NCBI GenBank assembly: GCA_002788555.1
Contig: PFRL01000013.1
Location: forward strand, 1-11,063
Reading direction: 5' to 3'
DNA length: 11,063 bases
Source of the DNA: Parcubacteria group bacterium CG_4_9_14_0_2_um_filter_35_11
Lineage (GTDB): Bacteria; Patescibacteriota; Minisyncoccia; Minisyncoccales; GCA-002788555
Shown here: piece by piece, positions 5,467 through 11,063 of the stretch
Numbering within the stretch: position 1 is the stretch's first letter
Layout of the letters: every line of letters starts with the position of its first letter
Position numbers and translations under genes: made by a program
The notes under the pieces: model-generated
Told to the model about the DNA's origin: nothing
The model's input: only the letters and a program-made list of their open reading frames with translations
The model's database searches: none

Positions 5467-6414
5467 ATGTCTTTATCTTTTAAAGAAATTTTCGAGCAAT
5501 TTAATTTCGTTTCCCAGGCTAAAAAATACAACATTTCTCTTTGGCAGCATCCCCCTTTTTTATTTTTTATAATCGGACTAATCATTATCGGAACAATTAT
5601 TTTATCCTATATTATTGGCACAAGATATTTTCCCCAGGAGTATGTAGCTCTCGGGATATTGTTGATAACAGCAATCCTTTTTAGCATTAATTACATCATC
5701 ACAAATAGCTTTGAAAGATTGGCCGAAGTTAATTTGATGAAATCAGAATTTATCGATATTATTTCTCATCAGTTAAGAACACCGCTGGCTAATCTTAAAT
5801 GGACAATAGATTTAGCCCTCAAAGAGCATGATGGCGATAAAAAAGAAGATTTTTTTAAAATTGTTCAAGAGCAAAACGAAAAGATGTTAAAATTAGTCAA
5901 TGACATGGTCTATACCTCCCGAATTGAACAAGGGAAATGGACTTTTAAAAAAGAGGAAATTGATTTAAAAATGATTGTTGAAAAAATAATCCAGGAATTT
6001 TTAGCCTTTGCTCAAAGTAATAACGTCAAAATAAAGGTCGATTTTGAAGAAACCCTTCCCAAGGTTTTTGCTGATTCTCAAAAGATTTCTCATGTAGTTT
6101 CTAATCTTTTAAGTAATGCCATTCGTTATTCAAAAGGAAGAGGAGAAGTTATAGTTAAATTAAGCAAGACTGATAATAGGATACACTGCGAGATTAAAGA
6201 TAATGGTGTAGGTATTCCCAAACAAGAGAAAATATATATTTTCTCTAAATTTTTTCGAGGTAAAAATATTTTAAAGTATCGGACTGAGGGAATGGGTCTA
6301 GGACTTTTCATTTCTAAAAGTATTATCGACGCCTCAGGAGGAAAAATAGCTTTTCAATCAGAAGAAGGCAAGGGAAGCACATTTTGGTTTGAATTACCAA
6401 TAGCACCCGAATAA
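5467..6414 (+). CDS. Membrane sensor histidine kinase without periplasmic sensor domain
   Basis: This 315-residue kinase senses a signal, autophosphorylates on histidine and passes the phosphate to a receiver, probably the one encoded next. Two transmembrane helices (about 31-51 and 57-79) are joined by a very short loop, so there is almost no extracytoplasmic domain; sensing would be within or near the membrane. No HAMP or PAS domain is evident. The HisKA helix has FIDIISHQLRTPL with the phospho-accepting H101. The ATP-binding part has the N box VSNLLSNAIRYS (211-222), G1 box DNGVGI (245-250), an F-box-like FSKFFRG (259-265), G2 box GMGLGLFISKSI (275-286) and the closing GKGSTFWFELP (301-311). 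All catalytic motifs are intact. The ATG at 5467 has no Shine-Dalgarno sequence. The receiver gene lies 79 bases downstream and the pilus genes follow it. Confidence 0.92.
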   Translation: MSLSFKEIFEQFNFVSQAKKYNISLWQHPPFLFFIIGLIIIGTIILSYIIGTRYFPQEYVALGILLITAILFSINYIITNSFERLAEVNLMKSEFIDIISHQLRTPLANLKWTIDLALKEHDGDKKEDFFKIVQEQNEKMLKLVNDMVYTSRIEQGKWTFKKEEIDLKMIVEKIIQEFLAFAQSNNVKIKVDFEETLPKVFADSQKISHVVSNLLSNAIRYSKGRGEVIVKLSKTDNRIHCEIKDNGVGIPKQEKIYIFSKFFRGKNILKYRTEGMGLGLFISKSIIDASGGKIAFQSEEGKGSTFWFELPIAPE

Positions 6415-6418
6415 TTTT

Positions 6419-6483
6419 GCGAATAGTCGCGAATAATTTGCGAAATTTCGCATAAAATTCGCACTAAATTTGCATATTTATTC
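6419..6483. repeat. GCGAAT palindrome array between kinase and receiver genes
   Basis: GCGAAT occurs at 6419 and 6429 and GCGAAA at 6440. The inverted forms TTTCGC and ATTCGC follow (ending at 6451 and 6462), and weaker copies continue to about 6483. At the centre is a perfect 14-base palindrome, TGCGAAATTTCGCA (6439-6452). GCGAAT (6429-6434) and ATTCGC (6457-6462) add an outer stem. Read as RNA this is a long A/U-rich hairpin within the presumed operon. A TTG at 6470 inside the array is in frame with the receiver but is not a credible start. Confidence 0.65.
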
Positions 6484-6493
6484 GTATAACATT

Positions 6494-6862
6494 ATGAAAA
6501 AAATTCTTTTTATTGAAGACGAGTTTACTCTCCAAAAAAGCATGGGAGAATTTTTGGAAAAAGCAGGATTTAAGATAATCCAGGCTCTGGATGGAGAAAT
6601 TGGCTTAAATTTGGCAGAAAAAGAGAAACCCGATCTTATTCTCCTTGACTTGATTTTACCCAAGATAAGTGGATTTGAAGTCCTTAAAAGATTAAAAGAG
6701 AATAAAGAGACAAAAGATATTCCAGTAATAATCCTTACTAATCTGGAGGAGTCAACCGATGTGGGAAAAAGTCTGGAGTTGGGGGCTACTACTTATCTTG
6801 TTAAATCGGACCAAAGCCTAGACGACGTCTTGGAGAGAATAAAAGAGACCCTAAGAGAATAA
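6494..6862 (+). CDS. Stand-alone response regulator receiver (CheY-like)
   Basis: This is a single receiver domain of 122 residues with no DNA-binding or other output domain. It has the acidic pocket E8-D9, phospho-acceptor D52 in LILLDLILPKISG, the switch threonine T82 (VIILTN) and the conserved K104 (YLVKSD). It would accept phosphate from a kinase, most simply the one encoded just upstream, and act through protein contacts. I chose the ATG at 6494 over the upstream in-frame TTG at 6470, because MKKILFIEDE is the normal receiver start and the extra residues come from the palindrome array. It lies upstream of pilB. Stand-alone receivers steer pilus motors in other bacteria, so a role in pilus control is possible but inferred only from position. 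Confidence 0.92.
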   Translation: MKKILFIEDEFTLQKSMGEFLEKAGFKIIQALDGEIGLNLAEKEKPDLILLDLILPKISGFEVLKRLKENKETKDIPVIILTNLEESTDVGKSLELGATTYLVKSDQSLDDVLERIKETLRE

Positions 6863-6965
6863 TTTCCAAATTTCCTGCCTCGCCGGCAGACAGGCAAATT
6901 GCAAATTCCAAACAGATATAAAACAGCGAAATAGCTTGTAATTTAGTGCTTGTGATTTGGAATTT
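6861..6965. repeat. Hairpin-forming spacer before pilB
   Basis: CTGCC (6875-6879) pairs with GGCAG (6885-6889). Alternatively, an outer AATTT-CCTG can pair with CAGG-C-AAATT on either side of the same GC-rich core. AATTCCAAA near 6904-6912 is complementary to part of GATTTGGAATTT (6954-6965), forming a larger A/T-rich fold. Other spacers here also consist of such short inverted motifs. No clear promoter or terminator T-run is seen. Confidence 0.45.
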
Positions 6966-6976
6966 TGAGAAAAAAT

Positions 6977-8728
6977 ATGCGCGTTGAAAATCAACAATTA
7001 AAAGCTTTTCTCTTAAGTTTTAAATTCCTTACCAAAAAGCAACTCGAGCAAGCTGAAAAAAGGGCAAAAGAAGTCGGGAAAAGGCTGGAAGATATTCTGG
7101 TCACCGAAAAGATGGTTGAGACTAAAGATTTAATATATCTTAAAGCTTATATTTTGGGAATTCCCTTTATTAATTTAGAAAAAGAGAAAATTCCTCCAGA
7201 GATTCTCAAAATTATTCCTGAGCCTATTGCCAGAGAACACAATATCGTGGCTTTTAGGCGAGAAGGAAAGAACCTGGAAGTAGCGATGCTTGATCCTGAA
7301 GACCTCCAGACCATCGAATTTATTAAAAAGAAAGCCAATTTAAAAATTTTGCCCCGCTTAACTACTCCCGAGAGTATTAAAACCGCCCTTTTACAATACG
7401 AAGAAAGCTTGGAGACTGAGTTTGGAAAGATAATTAAAGGAGAAGCTGAAGAGATAAAAGCAGTAAAAGAAGCGCCAGAGGGAAAACCAAAAGCAGAATT
7501 AGAAAAAGCAGCTGAGGAATTACCCATCATAAAGATTGTTGATACTCTTGTAAAACATGCGATTTTGGAGCGAGCCTCTGATATTCATATTGAGCCAGAG
7601 GAAAAAGAATTATTAGTAAGGTATAGAATCGATGGGATTTTGCATGACGCCATGATTTTGCCCCTCAGAATTCATTCCGGAGTAGTTGCTCGGATAAAAA
7701 TTCTTTCAAATCTAAAATTAGATGAACATCGTTTACCTCAGGATGGCAGATTTAAGGTAGAGACCGCCGATTATAAAATCTCTTTTAGGGTTTCTGTCTT
7801 GCCTACTTTTTTTGGAGAGAAAGTGGTAATGAGATTATTACCGGAGACTTCCAGGGCCCTAAGCTTAGAAGAAATAGGATTACGAGGAGAGGCTCTTGAG
7901 AGAATTCACTTTAGCATTAAAAGACCAACGGGCTTAATTTTGGTGACAGGCCCAACCGGGTGCGGCAAAACTACCACTTTATATTCGATAATGGATATTT
8001 TAAATACCCCTCAAGTTAATATTTCCACTGTTGAAGACCCAGTTGAGTATACTATGCCCAGGATTAATCAAACCCAGGTTAACCCTCACATAGGACTTAC
8101 TTTTGCTTCGGGATTGCGGGCCTTGGTTCGTCAAGACCCAGACATTGTTATGGTGGGCGAGATAAGAGATAACGAAACCGCCTCTTTAGCAATAAATGCC
8201 GCTTTAACCGGCCACCTTGTCTTGTCCACTTTGCATACAAATAGCGCAGCCGGTGCTATTCCGCGACTCTTAGATATGAAAGTGGAAGCATTTTTAATCG
8301 CCTCAACTTTAAAAGTTGTTGTGGCCCAAAGATTGGTTCGAAAATTATGTCCTAATTTTGAAGAATATTCTCTCTCTGAAGATGAGATTAGAAATCTTTC
8401 TAAGAAATACGATATGGAGAAAATTTTAAATGTCTTTAAAAGAGAAAAAATAATAAAAGGAAACCAGAATTGGCAAGATTTAAGATTTGGAAAACCAAAA
8501 GATACACAATCATGTCCAGAAGGATATAAAGGGAGACTTGGAATTTTCGAAACTCTAGAGGTAAGCGAAACAATCAAAGAGCTCATCAATAAAGAAAAAT
8601 CTTCAGACGAGATTCAAAAACAAGCCGAAAAAGAGAATATGATAACAATGTTAGAAGATGGGTTGATAAAAGCTGCCCAAAGAATTACCAGCGTTGAAGA
8701 AATACTCAGAGTGATTAGAGAGGAATAA
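6977..8728 (+). CDS. pilB: Type IV pilus assembly ATPase PilB (GspE/PulE family)
   Basis: PilB is the cytoplasmic hexameric ATPase that drives pilin polymerisation. The 583-residue protein has an N-terminal MshEN/T2SSE domain (about 1-147), a charged linker (150-180) and the ATPase core. Core motifs are Walker A GPTGCGKT (325-332), the Asp box VEDPVEY (352-358), Walker B DIVMVGEIRD (389-398) and the His box LVLSTLHTN (414-422). Further family segments are ASDIHIEP (200-207) and RLPQDGRF (252-259). Of the usual four-cysteine zinc site only C458 (KLCPNF) and C513 (SCPEGYKGR) remain, with a charged stretch of about 50 residues between them. The ATG at 6977 is preferred over an in-frame TTG at 6965, because the TTG lies in repeat sequence and T precedes the ATG. 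PilB was chosen over GspE because of the neighbouring pilC and pseudopilins. Confidence 0.93.
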   Translation: MRVENQQLKAFLLSFKFLTKKQLEQAEKRAKEVGKRLEDILVTEKMVETKDLIYLKAYILGIPFINLEKEKIPPEILKIIPEPIAREHNIVAFRREGKNLEVAMLDPEDLQTIEFIKKKANLKILPRLTTPESIKTALLQYEESLETEFGKIIKGEAEEIKAVKEAPEGKPKAELEKAAEELPIIKIVDTLVKHAILERASDIHIEPEEKELLVRYRIDGILHDAMILPLRIHSGVVARIKILSNLKLDEHRLPQDGRFKVETADYKISFRVSVLPTFFGEKVVMRLLPETSRALSLEEIGLRGEALERIHFSIKRPTGLILVTGPTGCGKTTTLYSIMDILNTPQVNISTVEDPVEYTMPRINQTQVNPHIGLTFASGLRALVRQDPDIVMVGEIRDNETASLAINAALTGHLVLSTLHTNSAAGAIPRLLDMKVEAFLIASTLKVVVAQRLVRKLCPNFEEYSLSEDEIRNLSKKYDMEKILNVFKREKIIKGNQNWQDLRFGKPKDTQSCPEGYKGRLGIFETLEVSETIKELINKEKSSDEIQKQAEKENMITMLEDGLIKAAQRITSVEEILRVIREE

Positions 8729-8730
8729 TG

Positions 8731-8757
8731 ACAACAGACAACTAACAACAGACAACT
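8731..8757 (+). repeat. Heptanucleotide tandem repeat before pilC
   Basis: The spacer between pilB and pilC is almost wholly four 7-base units of the form ACAACNN (ACAACAG, ACAACTA, ACAACAG, ACAACT plus T). It can also be read as two copies of a 14-base unit. It ends 4 bases before the pilC start and contains no Shine-Dalgarno sequence. Confidence 0.8.
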
Positions 8758-8761
8758 TTCT

Positions 8762-9976
8762 ATGCCAATTTTTAACTATAAAGCCAAAACTCTTTCCGGC
8801 GACATTGTTTCCGGAAGCCAAGAAGCTAGAAATGAAAAGGAATTGGCAAAAATACTCTTTGAAAAAAATTACCTTTTAATGTCTCTTGGTCAGGAAGAGA
8901 AGAAAAAAAGATTAGGGAAAATAGGATTTAGATTTAAAAAAGGAATATCGTTGGTAGATAAAATGATGTTTACTCGACACCTGGGAGTAATGGTAGGAGC
9001 AGGTTTTCCTTTTGATAAATCCCTTTCTGTTTTAGCGGAGCAGACAAAAAATCCAATTTTTAAAAAAATAATCTTAGAGATGCAAAGAGATATAAGTAGG
9101 GGAGAAAACTTTTCAGAAGCCCTTAAAAAACACCCCAAGGTTTTTAGTCATCTTTATTGGAGCATGGTAAAAGTAGGCGAAGAGACAGGAAATCTAAGAG
9201 GAGTTCTGGAAATTTTGGCAGAGCAAATGAAAAAAGATCATGAACTACTCTCTCGAGTAAAAGGAGCAATGATGTATCCAGCAGTAATTTTCATTGTGAT
9301 GATTTTAGTTGGAATTTTAATGCTGATTTTTATAATTCCAAAATTTTCTCAGATGTTTAAAGAATTAAATGTAGAACTTCCCTTTACCACTCAAGTTATT
9401 ATGGCAATAGGCAATTTTATGGCAAACTACTGGTATAGTATTCCTCTTGTAGTTTTCATTATAATTTTAGCTATTAGGTCGATAAGAAAAACACCGAAAG
9501 GAAAGAGATTTTTTGACTGGTGCTCTATTCGCTTACCAATAATTGGTCCTTTAAATATTAAAATTAATACCGCGAGGACTTCCCGGATTTTAACTTCGCT
9601 TCTAAAAAGTGGAGTACCAATTGTCACCACCTTAGAAATACTCGCTGACACCCTCTCAAATTCTTATTATCAAGAAGCAATCTCCATTGCCCTAAAAGAT
9701 GTCCAAAGAGGAAAAACTTTACATGAAAGTTTAGCTCCTTACGATAAAATATATAGTTTTTTATTAATCCAAATGTTGGAAGTCGGTGAAGAGACTGGAG
9801 AATTAGATAAAGTCCTCGGGAGCCTTGCTGAATTTTATGAAATGGAAGTTGATAATACTACCAAAAATCTCTCTTCTATTATTGAGCCAGTTTTAATGGT
9901 AATTATTGGAGGGGCAGTAGGTTTTTTTGCTCTTTCCATTTTCCAGCCAATCTATTCGATAATGGGGAGCTTATAG
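8762..9976 (+). CDS. pilC: Type IV pilus inner-membrane platform protein PilC (GspF family)
   Basis: PilC is the inner-membrane platform that couples the PilB motor to the growing pilus. Its 404 residues match the family length. It opens with the typical MPIFNYKAKTLSGDIVSG and has two T2SSF domains, about 66-190 and 269-393. Each domain carries the hallmark VGEETG (138-143 and 341-346). Membrane helices are at about 170-192, 222-240 and 373-395. The N-terminal cytoplasmic domain and both repeats are complete and nothing is missing. It follows pilB after a 33-base spacer of heptamer repeats and is followed by pseudopilin genes, the usual order of small type IV pilus clusters. Neither a retraction ATPase (PilT) nor a prepilin peptidase gene is present in this window. 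Confidence 0.95.
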   Translation: MPIFNYKAKTLSGDIVSGSQEARNEKELAKILFEKNYLLMSLGQEEKKKRLGKIGFRFKKGISLVDKMMFTRHLGVMVGAGFPFDKSLSVLAEQTKNPIFKKIILEMQRDISRGENFSEALKKHPKVFSHLYWSMVKVGEETGNLRGVLEILAEQMKKDHELLSRVKGAMMYPAVIFIVMILVGILMLIFIIPKFSQMFKELNVELPFTTQVIMAIGNFMANYWYSIPLVVFIIILAIRSIRKTPKGKRFFDWCSIRLPIIGPLNIKINTARTSRILTSLLKSGVPIVTTLEILADTLSNSYYQEAISIALKDVQRGKTLHESLAPYDKIYSFLLIQMLEVGEETGELDKVLGSLAEFYEMEVDNTTKNLSSIIEPVLMVIIGGAVGFFALSIFQPIYSIMGSL

Positions 9977-9997
9977 AAGACTTAAGTGGTTTTAATT

Positions 9998-10441
9998 ATG
10001 CTAAATTCCAAGGGAATGACAGTAATAGAAATTGTGGTGGTGATAATTATAATTGCTATTTTAAGTTCAATTGGTTTTGAAGTTTTTAAAAATATCGAAC
10101 CATCACTAGAATTAAGTGGGGTAACTCGAGATTTAATTACCGATATCCGTTATATCCAGGAATTAGCAGTTTCAGAACAAGTAATTCACGGAATTTGTTT
10201 CTTCTCCTTGGAGAATAAATATCAATTAAAGAGATATGGGACTGTTGAGGAAATTTTAAAAGAAAAATTTCTTCCTAACGGCCTTTCTTTTCAGGCAATT
10301 AATGGTTTTAGTGGAGACTGCCTAAAATTCAATCCTTACGGTAGTGTCAAGGAGGCTGGCAACATTATCCTTGTCAATACTAAAAACGAGACAAAAAATA
10401 TTGAGGTAAAACCTTCTGGTTTTTCAAAAATTGTTGACTAA
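9998..10441 (+). CDS. Type IV pseudopilin (GspH/FimT-like)
   Basis: This is a prepilin-like protein of 147 residues. A short leader MLNSKG ends in the conserved glycine (G6) before the peptidase cut, and the mature protein begins MTVIEIVVV. The essential Glu is at mature position +5 (E11), and one hydrophobic helix spans about 8-26. The globular part contains ITDIRYIQELAVSEQ, which resembles the GspH/FimT pattern of minor pseudopilins. A cysteine pair (C68 and C108) may form a disulfide. I chose the ATG at 9998 because it gives a compact basic leader; an in-frame GTG at 9986 would add four residues. It lies 21 bases after pilC and 5 bases before the next pseudopilin. It probably primes or joins the pilus tip; the exact minor-pilin class is uncertain. 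Confidence 0.85.
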   Translation: MLNSKGMTVIEIVVVIIIIAILSSIGFEVFKNIEPSLELSGVTRDLITDIRYIQELAVSEQVIHGICFFSLENKYQLKRYGTVEEILKEKFLPNGLSFQAINGFSGDCLKFNPYGSVKEAGNIILVNTKNETKNIEVKPSGFSKIVD

Positions 10442-10446
10442 TTTTT

Positions 10447-11034
10447 ATGGGAGATTTTCCAAATAAAAAAAATTCTGAGGGCTTCACCCCGTTAGAAAAA
10501 CCCATACCCTTGACTAGGGATGGATACAAGTTCCTGTCCTTATTTAAGGAAAAGATGGGGTTTATCCCGTCTAGAGATAAATCTCTAACGGGATTCAAAG
10601 CTCCCTCCTTTCTAACGGGGTTCACCATAGTTGAGGCAATGATAGCTATCTTTATCTTGGTAGTAGGACTTGTAGGGGTTTCTCAATTATTTCCTTTAAG
10701 TCTTTCCCTAGGTCAATCTTCCAAAATGACGACCCAAGGCATCCAGTTTGCCAAAGGTAAAATTGAAGAGATTACTGCCAAGTCCTATGCCGAAATCCGT
10801 TGTATTGCTTCTTTACCGCCCTGTGAAGAAATAGAGAATGAAGTTCCAGAAAATACTTCTTTTAAAAGAAAAACCAAAATACAGTTTGCCGACCCAATGA
10901 ATAATTTACAAGAACCCTCACCTCCTACTACTGATACCGGCCTTAAAAAAGTAGAAGTGATAGTTTCTTGGAACCCCACCATTTTAATTAGTGAGGAGAG
11001 CGTCAGCGTCATCACCCTTATTACCAAGAAATAA
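10447..11034 (+). CDS. Type IV pseudopilin (PilV/GspI-like) interrupted by an in-frame repeat element
   Basis: This prepilin-like protein of 195 residues has its pilin helix unusually far in, at FTIVEAMIAIFILVVGLVGV (from 59), with cleavage glycine G58 and Glu at +5 (E63). EAMIAIFILVVGLVGV followed by a Ser/Leu-rich stretch resembles PilV/GspI minor pilins. The first 12 residues, MGDFPNKKNSEG, by themselves look like a complete normal leader ending in G12, and they are followed by FTPLE, a partial copy of the peptidase site with no hydrophobic helix behind it. Residues 13-58 are encoded by a palindrome-rich insertion. Removing one duplicated GFT unit would join MGDFPNKKNSEG directly to FTIVEAMIAI, a textbook prepilin. 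The frame is intact, so cleavage after G58 may still work with a 58-residue leader. It ends 29 bases before the window edge. Confidence 0.83.
   Translation: MGDFPNKKNSEGFTPLEKPIPLTRDGYKFLSLFKEKMGFIPSRDKSLTGFKAPSFLTGFTIVEAMIAIFILVVGLVGVSQLFPLSLSLGQSSKMTTQGIQFAKGKIEEITAKSYAEIRCIASLPPCEEIENEVPENTSFKRKTKIQFADPMNNLQEPSPPTTDTGLKKVEVIVSWNPTILISEESVSVITLITKK
10480..10626 (+). mobile_element. Palindromic element inserted in frame at the prepilin cleavage-site codons
   Basis: The element is flanked by near-identical 9-base direct repeats encoding Gly-Phe-Thr: GGCTTCACC (10480-10488) and GGGTTCACC (10618-10626), 138 bases (46 codons) apart. Its ends are inverted repeats, with ACCCCGTTAGAAA (10486-10498) perfectly complementary to TTTCTAACGGGGT (10609-10621). 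Inside are more hairpins: ATCCCGT-C-TAGAGA (10564-10577) with TCTCTAACGGGAT (10582-10594), CCAT-A-CCCT with AGGGATGG (about 10501-10523), and TCCTTA with TAAGGA (about 10537-10550). It has no gene of its own, so it would be non-autonomous. It has no stop codon in the host frame. Calling it mobile is inference from terminal inverted repeats, target-like duplication and an interrupted motif. Confidence 0.65.
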
Positions 11035-11063
11035 GGACCCTCTTTCTTAGAAATTAAAAAATT

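Noticed and set aside
6470..6493. Upstream TTG start for the receiver
   Set aside because: The extra residues are encoded by the palindrome array, and the ATG at 6494 gives the normal receiver N-terminus.
8131..8589. Long minus-strand open frame inside pilB
   Set aside because: It lies wholly within the conserved ATPase core on the other strand; its composition is that of an antisense shadow.
11035..11063. Start of the next gene after the last pseudopilin
   Set aside because: Only 29 bases remain, with no start codon or recognisable coding frame.

Overview
The window looks like a piece of a Candidate Phyla Radiation (Patescibacteria, probably Parcubacteria-like) genome. The reasons are an AT-rich, densely packed sequence, short or divergent versions of housekeeping enzymes, hardly any Shine-Dalgarno sequences, many short intergenic palindromes and tandem repeats, and a minimal type IV pilus cluster. 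The assignment rests on style and gene content, not on a marker gene. The standard bacterial code fits: every gene ends in TAA or TAG, and no reading frame needs a recoded TGA.

Layout. (1) 2-1387: the C-terminal end of a PfkB-family sugar kinase, then a short, divergent phosphoglycerate kinase (central carbon metabolism). (2) 1393-3585: a membrane-anchored D-Ala-D-Ala carboxypeptidase, then MraY, the lipid I synthase (peptidoglycan). A GC-rich structured spacer separates them. (3) 3586-3884: no gene. This stretch holds hairpins, a second copy of the last 60 bases of mraY that differs only at synonymous sites, and a probable bidirectional terminator. (4) 3885-4460, minus strand: a secreted or anchored 3D-domain protein, probably wall-active, driven by a near-consensus sigma-70 promoter. 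(5) 4674-6862: recO, then a histidine kinase and a stand-alone receiver. (6) 6977-11034: type IV pilus assembly ATPase PilB, platform protein PilC and two pseudopilins. This cluster probably continues past the window edge.

How it fits together. Three gene sets act at the cell envelope: wall synthesis and trimming (mraY, dacA, 3D protein), a two-component pair, and pilus assembly, which in CPR bacteria may serve attachment or DNA uptake. The kinase-receiver pair directly precedes pilB, so a regulatory link to the pilus is plausible but unproven.

The most unusual features are structural. A palindrome-rich element of about 129-138 bp sits in frame inside the last pseudopilin gene, exactly on the codons of the prepilin-peptidase site, and recreates that site at its far end. 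The mraY tail occurs twice with purely synonymous differences. Seven-base tandem repeats occur at three separate places, two of them within genes. T precedes the start codon in ten of eleven genes, almost none of which has a Shine-Dalgarno sequence. The phosphoglycerate kinase has acidic residues where two substrate-binding arginines are expected.
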